64,000 nt of DNA from JAGNXB01 sp964471595 (GTDB taxonomy: Bacteria; Bacteroidota; Bacteroidia; Chitinophagales; Saprospiraceae), in assembly GCA_964471595.1 (NCBI GenBank), contig CAYYGN010000002.1:182892-246891 (forward strand), in the 5' to 3' direction. Of the stretch, positions 7,821 to 15,945 are shown in pieces; the stretch's first letter is position 1; every line of letters starts with the position of its first letter. A program made the translations under genes and the position numbers. The notes under the pieces are model-generated. The model saw only the letters and a program-made list of their open reading frames with translations, was not told the origin of the DNA and ran no database searches.

Positions 7821-8204
7821 ATGGGTAGATATCTTGTCCTCATCCTCCCTTTGGTTTTGCTGCAATGCCATAACCCTCAGAGTGAATTGGACCAAAAGCA
7901 CCTGGAAATCATGGCATTGCATGACGATGTCATGCCTATGATGGCTGATTTGAATCGTGCCCGCAGGACATTGGCTGATGGCCTGGGTCAAAGAGATTCC
8001 GTGGAAGCACATGAAGTGCGCCGTGCTATCAATATGATCAAAGCCGCCGAAGACGGAATGTGGGAATGGATGGCCGGTTACCAAAAACCGGATCAATGGG
8101 ATGATTCCACTCGTCAATACATGGAGAATCAGAAAGTTGCGGTTGATAAAGTAAACAGGGACATGAAGAGTTCATGGGAAAATGCACAGAAATGGTTGAA
8201 ATGA
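7821..8204 (+). CDS. Met/His-rich helical lipoprotein linked to SCO1
   Basis: A 127-residue lipoprotein: hydrophobic N-terminus with lipobox LLQC (Cys16), then a helical hairpin. The first helix carries Met31, His34, Met38, Met40 and Met41 (around MALHDDVMPMMADL), the second Met72, Met80, Met84 (around MIKAAEDGMWEWM). Similar small lipoproteins with an HD-VMP/WM pattern are known to me from Bacteroidota but have no assigned role. Its stop overlaps the SCO1 start (ATGA), which together with the Met/His clusters suggests periplasmic copper handling. That is inference. I start it at 7821 rather than further upstream because the lipoprotein signal begins there. Confidence 0.75.
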   Translation: MGRYLVLILPLVLLQCHNPQSELDQKHLEIMALHDDVMPMMADLNRARRTLADGLGQRDSVEAHEVRRAINMIKAAEDGMWEWMAGYQKPDQWDDSTRQYMENQKVAVDKVNRDMKSSWENAQKWLK

Positions 8205-8827
8205 TATTCCCGCGAAGGCGAGCTTTCGTGGTTTTGGGAGTCTGTTTATGGTTGGGCTGCCAACAACCTCCCCTTTGTCCCGGCAAACTCCCGGTGCTTG
8301 GGGAGAAAGAAATACAGGGTGAGGATACCCTTTACCACACGGTCCCCGACTTTCAATTCATCAATCAGGACAGTATGCCGGTCAACGCTGCCACCTTTTC
8401 AGGCAAAGCGTATGTGGTGGACTTCTTTTTCATTTCCTGTCCGACCATTTGTCCCAAAGTCATGCAGCAGATGCTGAGGGTTTATCAGCATTTTCTGGAG
8501 GAACCCGGGATCATGTTCTTGTCGCACACCATCGATGTGCGCCACGATACCATCCCTCGGCTGAAAGCTTATAGTGAAGGTCTCGGTGTCAGTAGCTCAA
8601 AATGGCACTTTGTTACGGGGGAAGAGTCGGATATCTATGGTATTGCCGATGATTACTTCTCTGTCGCCGTGAAAGACAATTCCGCTCCCGGAGGGTTTGA
8701 CCACAGTGGTCGCTTGATCCTGGTGGACAGCCAACGGAGGGTCAGGTCCTTTTGTGATGGAACGGATCCGCAATCTGTGGATCAGTTCATCAGGGATATC
8801 GACTGTTTGTTGCATGAAGATCATTAG
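8201..8827 (+). CDS. SCO1/SenC family copper chaperone lipoprotein
   Basis: A 208-residue thioredoxin-fold protein of the SCO1/SenC/PrrC family, which delivers copper to the CuA site of cytochrome c oxidase or keeps its cysteines reduced. The lipobox LWLGC lies near residue 20. The copper-binding motif SCPTICPKVM (CxxxC) follows VVDFFFI, and the distal His ligand is in GFDHSGRLILVD. The ATG at 8201 overlaps the previous stop by 4 bp. The downstream cytochrome c gene starts 14 bp before this gene's stop, so three genes are coupled. Confidence 0.92.
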   Translation: MIFPRRRAFVVLGVCLWLGCQQPPLCPGKLPVLGEKEIQGEDTLYHTVPDFQFINQDSMPVNAATFSGKAYVVDFFFISCPTICPKVMQQMLRVYQHFLEEPGIMFLSHTIDVRHDTIPRLKAYSEGLGVSSSKWHFVTGEESDIYGIADDYFSVAVKDNSAPGGFDHSGRLILVDSQRRVRSFCDGTDPQSVDQFIRDIDCLLHEDH

Positions 8828-9227
8828 TATCCTGGCTGGCATTGGTATTTGCTCCTGTTCCTGGTTAGCCTGCGCTGAACCTTTCGCACAAGGAAAGGAC
8901 CTGTACATGGTTTCTTGTGCCTCATGTCATATGGAGGACGGAAGTGGCTTGGGCAGCGTTATTCCTGACCTCAGGGAAAAGGATCTCTGGCAATTTGGTT
9001 CAGAGGATCTGCCATGCCTGATACGTTGGGGCAGCGTTGTTCGGGTAACAGACAGACGGCTCCAATACCCGACACCTATGCCCCCCCACCCTTCTCTCAC
9101 AGAGGTGGAAATCGCCAACATATTAAACTTTCTTCAAGACAGATGGGGCGACCCATCCCGTTTTTACACACCGGAGGATATCCGGAAGCAGCTTGAACGC
9201 TGTTCTTTAGCCATGGACACGCGGTAA
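8814..9227 (+). CDS. Secreted c-type cytochrome
   Basis: A 137-residue monohaem cytochrome c exported to the periplasm: signal peptide residues 1-20, haem site SCASCHMEDG (CxxCH), and a probable axial Met in YPTPMPPHPSL before the C-terminal helix LTEVEIANILNFLQDRW. It likely carries electrons in respiration. It overlaps the SCO1 gene by 14 bp, supporting a shared role in building or feeding a copper-containing terminal oxidase. No oxidase subunits are in the window. Confidence 0.88.
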   Translation: MKIISILAGIGICSCSWLACAEPFAQGKDLYMVSCASCHMEDGSGLGSVIPDLREKDLWQFGSEDLPCLIRWGSVVRVTDRRLQYPTPMPPHPSLTEVEIANILNFLQDRWGDPSRFYTPEDIRKQLERCSLAMDTR

Positions 9228-9282
9228 CCAGCCTGCTACCTGTGAAATTCTCTATATCTTAGGCCCTTGCAAACACAGACCG

Positions 9283-12200
9283 ATGACTGTAAGGCTGATC
9301 TTCCTTTTCCTCTGCTTTCAGACGGGTTTACTGGCTCAACCCTCCAATGATGATTGCGAGAGTGCCATCGACCTGGGGATAGCTCCCTATTGTGAAAATA
9401 CCGTTTTTTCCAATGAGGGCGCTACTGCTTCTGTGATCGTGCCGAACAGCATACCCCCTTGTTGGGATGCCGGTACCGTGCAGCGGGATGTTTGGTTTGT
9501 ATTTACAGCCAGTGACACAATCCTGGATTACAGCATCACCATAACCGGAGTGTCCGATATGGGCTCCAATCCACTGACCAATCCACAGGTGGCGGTTTAC
9601 CGGGGTGAATGTACCCCCAATAATCTCTTCTTTTTCGGCTGTTTCAGCCCTGCCATCTCCGGGTCCAACAGTTTGAAATTCTCCCTTTCCGGTTTGACCC
9701 CTGGAGCCCAATACTGGCTCCGGATATCGGATTTCCCGGAAGCAGATCCCGACAATGCAGGCACTTTCAACCTGTGCATCGAGAAGAAGTCTCCTCTCAC
9801 CAATATCATTGAAGGCTTTTCCAAGGATTGTGAGGGACAGCTGGTAGATAGCGGAGGCCCCGATGGCAATTATGGATCCAATGAATCATACACCTTCACG
9901 ATTTGTCCCGAGATACCTTCCGCCTGTATCGAGTTGAGTTTCCTTTACTACCATATGGACTTCGAAGAAGAGGAAATCAACATATACGATGGACCTGATG
10001 ACAACGGCCCACTGCTAGGCACCATCACGTCCACATTTGTCCTTTCGGATACCCTGATGGACGAATGGGGAGGTGTGTGTAAAACTTACAGGGCAACAAG
10101 CGGTTGCATGACCATTACCTTCACGTCTGGCGCTTTCAACGAGTACGAGGGCTTCCTGGCCGAATGGAAGTGTTCACCGGTCCCTTGCCAAACCCTTTCC
10201 CAGCCCGTTCTGCAGAGTTCCTTTACCGAAGGGGATGTGCTCCAAAATCTGTCCAGCACCCAGACTATCGTCACCTTTGACAAGATCACCTGCGCGCAAG
10301 GCGCCAGCGGACTATTTTTTAACGGTGACCAAACGGATCTTGGCCTTAATAAAGGCATTCTGCTCACAACGGGAAGCGCTGTAATAGCCCAGGGACCCAA
10401 CAATGTTGGATCGGCCGGTTTTTCCAATGGCACCCCGGGGGATTCAGACCTGGATATTCTTTCCTTTCTGAGCGGGACGGCATTGGAATCATTTGATGCC
10501 TGTATCCTTGAACTGGATGTTTATGCCAACACCAATGAAATCACCTTCGAATACGTCTTCGGCTCTGAAGAATACCATGAATACGCAGGGACAAATTTCA
10601 ATGACATCTTTGCGTTTCTGATTTCCGGTCCCGGCATCACCGGCATTCCTCAAATAGGCAATCAAGCCAATATGGCTGTATTGCCCGATGGTTCTCCGGT
10701 CGAAATCAACAATGTCAATTATCAGAACAATTGGGAGTACTACCGGGACAACTCCGGAGGTACCAGCCTTCAGTACGACGGCCTCACTTCAGATTACTTG
10801 TCCAAGAAGAAAAGCCTGACGGCCAGGTATGCGGTAGAACCCTGCCAGACCTACCACCTCAAACTTGCCATTGCCGACCGTGGGGATTCATCCTTTGATT
10901 CCGGCGTTTTCATTTCCGAAATCAAGGGTGGAGCTCCTTCCATTACTGTCGATTTCAAAAACGGCATAGATTATTTGGTCGAAGATTGCACCAACAGCCC
11001 CGATGAAGTGTTTTTCACCTTGAACAGTCCCCTCGATCAACCACTCAGTTATAATGTCACATTGGGGGGATCTGCCACGCCAGGCGTTGATTACCAATTG
11101 GATATTCCCCCGCTGATCACTTTTCAGCCCGGTGAAACCAGCTTGAGTTTCCCCATTGTACCCTTGACGGACGGAATCCCCGAAGGGGAGGAAACGATTA
11201 CCATCACCCTTTCCAATGATTTTGGATGCGGCAATGTCATTTTTGCCGTATACACCATATTGATCCGGGATGATTTAAACATCACGGTCAACGGAGGCCA
11301 GGATACGGTATTTTACTGTCCGGGTACGAGTGTGACGCTCGAGGCAGAAGGTGCCAATAGTTACTTCTGGGAGCCCTCTGGCATTTTCAGTGCACCGGGA
11401 TCAGCCAACACCGTTGCCACGCCACCCATGGATATGTACGTCGTTGTTACCGGGCAATTAGGGGTATGCACGGCTGTTGATTCTGTCTATCTATTCCAGG
11501 TCAACCCTCAAATCGGAATTGCCAACCCCAATCCTACTACCATGTGTCAGGGGCGGCCCGTTACTCTGATGGCCAACAACAACCTGGCGGGACAAGGATC
11601 CATTTCCTGGCAGCCCACATTCGGATTGAGCAATCCCAATGCAGCCGTTACACAGGCCAATCCCACCTTTTCAACCACCTATATCGTCACGGCCTCACTG
11701 ACCGGTTGCGCTGTATCGGATACCATCACCTTGCAAGTGCTGCCATTTGACTTTCCCACCGTCATCCCTGATGTCTCTGTATGTGAAGGCAGCAGTATAC
11801 CGCTGGCCAATGACTTGTTCACCTTTAGCACCACCTATCAATGGAGCCCCGGGATATGGCTCAGTGACAGCACCATTTCGGGCCCTATTGCCACCCCACA
11901 ATCGACAATCACGTATAAATTACTGGCAGAAAGTGAAGGTGGCGTATGCAGAGACTCCGCAGAAGTGACCCTTACCGTGATCCCCGCTTCCCTTTCCATC
12001 GCACCTCAGGACACGGCTTTTTTATGCTACGGAGATACGATTGGCCTCAACGTCTCTTTCACCCAGGGAGGCACATTGGCATGGCTGCCTGCGGATTCCA
12101 CCAAACTTATACCATTTGCCAACAGTGCACAGGTATTTGGTCCTCAGTCATTTTGGGCATTTGCCGAAATGACGGTTGGTCCCTGTAAGCGTGTGGATTC

Positions 12201-13713
12201 GGTATTTGTCAGGGTCGATTCCTTGCCGGAGCTTTCCATAACAAAGTTTGCCGATCGACCCTTTTATTGTGAAGGAGAGATTATTACTTTCCTGTCTCCC
12301 AGTTATCTGAATACGGACTTTCCGGACATCCGTCACCTTTGGACACCCAACAACAATGCATTCCTTTCTCCTGACAGCAATCTCAATCTCATCCTGACAG
12401 CCTTGGAGACGGCCACTTATACACGGCAAACCCGAAACAACGCTTGCGTCAGTGATGATACGGTCATGATCCAGGTGATTCCCATTGGCATCAATCTGTC
12501 GGTTGAACAACTGACACTGTGTGAAGGGGATACGGCCCAGGTATTCATTCTTGACGACAACATTGAAGACATCGAGTGGACGCCCACCAACGGATTGAGT
12601 TGTTCGACGTGCACAGATCCCATAATCACTGCCAACCAGACCCAAGTCTATCAAGTCAAAGGGAGTGAACAGGGGTGTGCCAAACAAGGGGCCGTATTGG
12701 TGAATGTACCGGTTCCTGGATTGGATCTTCCGGAATTCCTTCTTCTGTGTGAAGGCTTTCCTGGTAATCTCAACCCGAATGCAAGTCCGCAGACTTCATA
12801 CTTCTGGACATCGACCGATCCTTCTTTTGGCACTTCCAATGAAGCAAATCCAGCAGTCCCGGGATTGGTGGATGCCGTTTATTTTGTGACAGCCACGTTG
12901 AATGGATGCACCCGAACAGGAGAACTGCCTGTCACCATTGTCCGGCCCCCCGATCTGACCCTCATAGCCACCGACAGCATGATTTGCGCTGGTGAATCCG
13001 TCATCCTTACGGCAGAAGGTACGCCAGTCGGAGGAAGTTACCTATGGTCACCAGGAGGAGCAACTTCTCCGGAGATCAGTGTAGCGCCACCGGTCAGTAC
13101 CATGTATGAAGTAGTATACACGACTGTGGCCAATTGTTTTTCCGAATCAACCAGCATTACTATTTCCGTCGAGCAGCCATTGGACATCACCATTTCTGTC
13201 GAACCAGAACAAGACACTTTCATTTTGGGCGTACCGGTGACTTTTACGGCCATCACATCTCCACCGGCGGCGCCAGGTTCGACCTATCGTTGGTTCATCA
13301 ATGGCGAGGAGGTTTCAGGTGCTTCACAAAGTACCTTGGAAACCATTGCCCAGGAGCCTCCATTTGAGGTCCGTGTAGAAATAACCTCCCCTGCCGGTTG
13401 CGTGAGTGAGCAGGAAGATGCCTGGATCGTCAAGATCCCATCCTTCCAGATTCCCAACCTGTTCACGCCCAATGGGGACAATACGAATGATCATTTCAAG
13501 GTCCTTCTTGATCCCGGTTTGACCCTGACAGAGTTCAGGGTGTATTCCCGATGGGGACAACTGGTTTTTGACGATCCGTCGGAGCCTGATGGATGGGATG
13601 GAAGGTGGAAAGGGGAAGATCAGCCCAGCGATGTTTACGGCTTTGTGGTCACTGTCCGATATGGAGATGGCCGTACGGTCACGGAGCGAGGAGAAGTCAC
13701 CCTGCTGCGCTGA
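9283..13713 (+). CDS. Giant type B T9SS cargo: CUB + choice-of-anchor L + Ig/PKD repeats
   Basis: A 1476-residue secreted surface protein. Signal peptide residues 1-18. An N-terminal module of about residues 20-165 resembles the PPC-like 'YWLRISDF' beta domain. Residues about 180-300 look like a CUB domain (DSGGPDGNYGSNESYTF...INIYDGP). Residues about 320-550 are a choice-of-anchor L domain (ILLTTGSA...FEYVFGSEEYHEYAGTNFNDIFAFLISG). A Calx-beta-like module follows (GVDYQLDI...EGEETITITLSND), then Ig/PKD-like repeats to about 1380. The last 90 residues, from IPNLFTPNGDNTNDHF to the end, are the gliding-motility-type (type B) T9SS sorting domain. It probably anchors an adhesin or matrix-binding protein on the surface. 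Ligand unknown. Confidence 0.92.
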   Translation: MTVRLIFLFLCFQTGLLAQPSNDDCESAIDLGIAPYCENTVFSNEGATASVIVPNSIPPCWDAGTVQRDVWFVFTASDTILDYSITITGVSDMGSNPLTNPQVAVYRGECTPNNLFFFGCFSPAISGSNSLKFSLSGLTPGAQYWLRISDFPEADPDNAGTFNLCIEKKSPLTNIIEGFSKDCEGQLVDSGGPDGNYGSNESYTFTICPEIPSACIELSFLYYHMDFEEEEINIYDGPDDNGPLLGTITSTFVLSDTLMDEWGGVCKTYRATSGCMTITFTSGAFNEYEGFLAEWKCSPVPCQTLSQPVLQSSFTEGDVLQNLSSTQTIVTFDKITCAQGASGLFFNGDQTDLGLNKGILLTTGSAVIAQGPNNVGSAGFSNGTPGDSDLDILSFLSGTALESFDACILELDVYANTNEITFEYVFGSEEYHEYAGTNFNDIFAFLISGPGITGIPQIGNQANMAVLPDGSPVEINNVNYQNNWEYYRDNSGGTSLQYDGLTSDYLSKKKSLTARYAVEPCQTYHLKLAIADRGDSSFDSGVFISEIKGGAPSITVDFKNGIDYLVEDCTNSPDEVFFTLNSPLDQPLSYNVTLGGSATPGVDYQLDIPPLITFQPGETSLSFPIVPLTDGIPEGEETITITLSNDFGCGNVIFAVYTILIRDDLNITVNGGQDTVFYCPGTSVTLEAEGANSYFWEPSGIFSAPGSANTVATPPMDMYVVVTGQLGVCTAVDSVYLFQVNPQIGIANPNPTTMCQGRPVTLMANNNLAGQGSISWQPTFGLSNPNAAVTQANPTFSTTYIVTASLTGCAVSDTITLQVLPFDFPTVIPDVSVCEGSSIPLANDLFTFSTTYQWSPGIWLSDSTISGPIATPQSTITYKLLAESEGGVCRDSAEVTLTVIPASLSIAPQDTAFLCYGDTIGLNVSFTQGGTLAWLPADSTKLIPFANSAQVFGPQSFWAFAEMTVGPCKRVDSVFVRVDSLPELSITKFADRPFYCEGEIITFLSPSYLNTDFPDIRHLWTPNNNAFLSPDSNLNLILTALETATYTRQTRNNACVSDDTVMIQVIPIGINLSVEQLTLCEGDTAQVFILDDNIEDIEWTPTNGLSCSTCTDPIITANQTQVYQVKGSEQGCAKQGAVLVNVPVPGLDLPEFLLLCEGFPGNLNPNASPQTSYFWTSTDPSFGTSNEANPAVPGLVDAVYFVTATLNGCTRTGELPVTIVRPPDLTLIATDSMICAGESVILTAEGTPVGGSYLWSPGGATSPEISVAPPVSTMYEVVYTTVANCFSESTSITISVEQPLDITISVEPEQDTFILGVPVTFTAITSPPAAPGSTYRWFINGEEVSGASQSTLETIAQEPPFEVRVEITSPAGCVSEQEDAWIVKIPSFQIPNLFTPNGDNTNDHFKVLLDPGLTLTEFRVYSRWGQLVFDDPSEPDGWDGRWKGEDQPSDVYGFVVTVRYGDGRTVTERGEVTLLR

Positions 13714-13766
13714 ACCTTGCCATAGCACAATTCAGACCTACCATCCGGGTTTGTGTCCGTGTGCCT

Positions 13767-14255
13767 TCAACTGTGGTTTTTCTCTACATAGCGGCTCACG
13801 GGAATATGCAGGACATCTGGCAGGAACGGTGTTGCATCTCCCCCCCCTTTGATGATTTCACGCACTATGGTGCTGGAAATGTGTGAAAATGCTGGCTGGG
13901 AAATCAGGAACAAAGTCTCAATACCATCTCCAACGATATGATTAATTTGGGAAATGGTTTTTTCATAGTCAAAATCAGAAGCGTTTCTAAGGCCACGCAA
14001 AAGAAAATGCGCCCCTACCTGCCGGCAATAGTGGGCGGTCAGGTTCTCGAAAATACTTACCTCGATGCCTGCCAAACCCTGAAGAGAAGCCCGGATCCAT
14101 GATTCACGCTGATGGAGGTCAAACAGGTATTTCTTCTGCGTGTTTTGACCAATGGCGACGATTATTTTATCAAAAAGGGGTAATGCCCTTTCTACCAAAT
14201 CCACGTGGCCTTTGGTAATTGGGTCAAAGGACCCTGGGAAAACGGCAATTTTCAT
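13767..14255 (-). CDS. coaD: Phosphopantetheine adenylyltransferase
   Basis: A 162-residue CoaD of normal length. It joins 4'-phosphopantetheine and ATP to dephospho-CoA, the penultimate step of CoA synthesis. Motifs: AVFPGSFDPITKGHVDLVERA with the T/HxGH nucleotidyl-transfer site, FLLRGLRNASDFDYE, and the C-terminal ISSTIVREI. It follows a small membrane-protein gene by 15 bp on the same strand. The last-step enzyme CoaE is also in this window (61104). Confidence 0.95.
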   Translation of the reverse strand: MKIAVFPGSFDPITKGHVDLVERALPLFDKIIVAIGQNTQKKYLFDLHQRESWIRASLQGLAGIEVSIFENLTAHYCRQVGAHFLLRGLRNASDFDYEKTISQINHIVGDGIETLFLISQPAFSHISSTIVREIIKGGGDATPFLPDVLHIPVSRYVEKNHS

Positions 14256-14270
14256 GGTCCGGCTTTTGGA

Positions 14271-14513
14271 TTATCGGAGAGGAGGAGTATCCTCTTCCTC
14301 TTTGGTTTGACTGGAGATGACAAGCATAAATCCGGCCAGGATCATTAGGACCCGGATCACAAATGCCAGGCCTTTACCAAGACCATCCATCCAGGTCATG
14401 AATTGAAATTGGACTCCCAGCATGCTGAGCACAAGGCTGAGAAAGCCCAGAAACAGCAACAGAAATCCCAGCAGAGTCCAATATTCCCGCCGATGGGCGA
14501 ACATCTTTCGCAT
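14271..14513 (-). CDS. Small two-helix membrane protein
   Basis: An 80-residue protein with two hydrophobic segments (about residues 13-33 and 45-65) and a charged tail (QTKEEEDTPP). No family recognised. ATG at 14513 is chosen over a longer frame that would run into the divergent gene. It is supported by an exact -7 box ending 3 nt upstream, implying a leaderless mRNA. Probably cotranscribed with coaD. Confidence 0.7.
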   Translation of the reverse strand: MRKMFAHRREYWTLLGFLLLFLGFLSLVLSMLGVQFQFMTWMDGLGKGLAFVIRVLMILAGFMLVISSQTKEEEDTPPLR

Positions 14514-14516
14514 AGA

Positions 14517-14524
14517 CAAATGTA
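14517..14524 (-). promoter_or_regulatory. -7 promoter box (TACATTTG), leaderless geometry
   Basis: Exact TAnnTTTG match on the minus strand, ending 3 nt before the ATG at 14513. Confidence 0.5.
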
Positions 14525-14582
14525 CACACTCTCCCTGTTCGTCCCCGTTGGCACAATGAATCCTTAATCTCTGGTCCCGGCT

Positions 14583-14590
14583 TATCTTTG
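14583..14590 (+). promoter_or_regulatory. -7 promoter box (TATCTTTG), leaderless geometry
   Basis: Exact TAnnTTTG match ending 6 nt before the ATG at 14597 of the HMG-CoA-lyase-like gene. Confidence 0.5.
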
Positions 14591-14596
14591 GACACC

Positions 14597-15475
14597 ATGC
14601 AGCAAGAGGGACCAAAAAGAGTGGAATGGGTAGAGTGTCCGAGAGATGCCATGCAGGGTCTGCATGGATTCATACCGACTAAAGTCAAAATCCGCTATCT
14701 CCAGGCCCTACTTGAAGTCGGTTTTGATGTGCTGGATTTTGGCAGTTTCGTATCTCCCAAAGCTATCCCGCAAATGGCAGACACTGCGGAGGTATTGGCT
14801 GGCCTTGACCTGAGCCAAACTTCTACGTCTTTGCTGTCCATTGTCGCCAACCAGCGAGGTGCCAAGGAGGCCGCTGGCTACCCGCAAATTCGCTATTTGG
14901 GCTATCCGTTCAGTATATCAGAAACGTTCCAGTTGCGTAATACCAATGCCACCATTGCCGAGTCCCTGGAAAGAGTAACAGAGATCCAGCAATTGGCCGT
15001 CACCTCCGGTAAAGAGGTTGTTTTGTATCTCTCCATGGGCTTCGGCAATCCATATGGGGATCCATGGAATGCAGAGATCGTGATAAACTGGGTTGAAAAG
15101 TTAAGCCAATTGGGGATCAGGATTTTTGCCCTGAGTGATACGATAGGTGTCAGTTCGCCTGACAATATTCACTATTTGTTTAGTGCCTTGGTTCCTGCAA
15201 TGCCTGATCTGACTTTCGGGGCCCATTTGCACACCACCCCTCAGGCGTGGGAAGAAAAAGTCCAAGCAGGATTGGAGAGCGGATGTCGTCGCTTTGATGG
15301 TGCTCTCATGGGATTTGGGGGGTGCCCCATGGCCAAAGAAGAACTCACCGGCAACATGCCCACGGAAAAGGCCCTCCACTACTTATGGCGTAACGGATAT
15401 ACTACTCGTGTCAAAGAAAGCAAATTGACGCAAGCATTGGCTATGGTCGAAGAGGTGTTTGGTTATGGCCGGTGA
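14597..15475 (+). CDS. Hydroxymethylglutaryl-CoA lyase-like enzyme
   Basis: A 292-residue DRE-TIM barrel enzyme. HMG-CoA lyases split HMG-CoA to acetyl-CoA and acetoacetate at the end of leucine breakdown. Seen: VECPRDAMQG near the N-terminus (the RDxxQ metal/substrate motif), the metal-binding HLHTTP, and the flexible Cys loop GGCPMAKEELTGNMPTE, which differs from the commonest GASGNVATED form but keeps the Cys. The family also includes related aldol/Claisen lyases, so substrate is probable, not proven. The ATG at 14597 fits the promoter box; an in-frame TTG at 14588 lies inside that box. Confidence 0.85.
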   Translation: MQQEGPKRVEWVECPRDAMQGLHGFIPTKVKIRYLQALLEVGFDVLDFGSFVSPKAIPQMADTAEVLAGLDLSQTSTSLLSIVANQRGAKEAAGYPQIRYLGYPFSISETFQLRNTNATIAESLERVTEIQQLAVTSGKEVVLYLSMGFGNPYGDPWNAEIVINWVEKLSQLGIRIFALSDTIGVSSPDNIHYLFSALVPAMPDLTFGAHLHTTPQAWEEKVQAGLESGCRRFDGALMGFGGCPMAKEELTGNMPTEKALHYLWRNGYTTRVKESKLTQALAMVEEVFGYGR

Positions 15476-15923
15476 ACCGATTTGCCAGGGATATGGGTGC
15501 CGATATGATTTTGGTACGCCACTCCATGATGCCAGTGTGCACTTGCGGGAAAAGGTCTTGCGGATTCCGTTAGGGCTTGCGTTCACGGTTGAGGATTTCG
15601 CGTCGGAATGGACCCATTGGCATTTAGGATGGCTGAATCGCCACGGTGAACTGGTTGCCTGCATGGTCTTGGTGCCCTTGGGGCAAGAATCCGTCAAAAT
15701 GAGGCAAGTGGCCGTCATGCCTGTCCTTCAGGGACAGGGGTACGGCCGCTGTCTGGTTGCATTCGGAGAATCTTTGGCGCGAAATGCCGGGATGCGGACC
15801 ATGCGACTCAACGCCCGTCAGGAAGCAGTACCCTTCTACCTCCGTTTGGGATACACCGTTTGTTCAGAACAATTTGTGGAAGTAGGTATCCCCCATTTCC
15901 AAATGGTCAAAGAGCTGGGATAA
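15465..15923 (+). CDS. GNAT family N-acetyltransferase
   Basis: A 152-residue acetyl-CoA-dependent acetyltransferase. The core motif A reads VKMRQVAVMPVLQGQGYGRCLVAFGE, with the Q/RxxGxG/A acetyl-CoA pyrophosphate loop as GQGYGR, followed by a helix and AVPFYLRLGYTV, the usual end of the fold. Closest in feel to the ElaA-like or general GNAT group; acceptor unknown. It overlaps the preceding gene by 11 bp, so it is probably co-expressed with it. Confidence 0.85.
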   Translation: MAGEPICQGYGCRYDFGTPLHDASVHLREKVLRIPLGLAFTVEDFASEWTHWHLGWLNRHGELVACMVLVPLGQESVKMRQVAVMPVLQGQGYGRCLVAFGESLARNAGMRTMRLNARQEAVPFYLRLGYTVCSEQFVEVGIPHFQMVKELG

Positions 15924-15945
15924 AAAGTCCGCTGGACGTTTCCCG

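Noticed and set aside
7749..8117. 123-codon N-terminal extension of the cryptochrome reading frame
   Set aside because: It is antisense to the lipoprotein gene, is low-complexity in family terms, and the normal photolyase N-terminus begins at the ATG at 7748.
14514..14615. Longer N-terminus for the small membrane protein before coaD
   Set aside because: It would overlap the start and promoter of the divergent HMG-CoA-lyase-like gene and adds no helix; the ATG at 14513 fits a promoter box.
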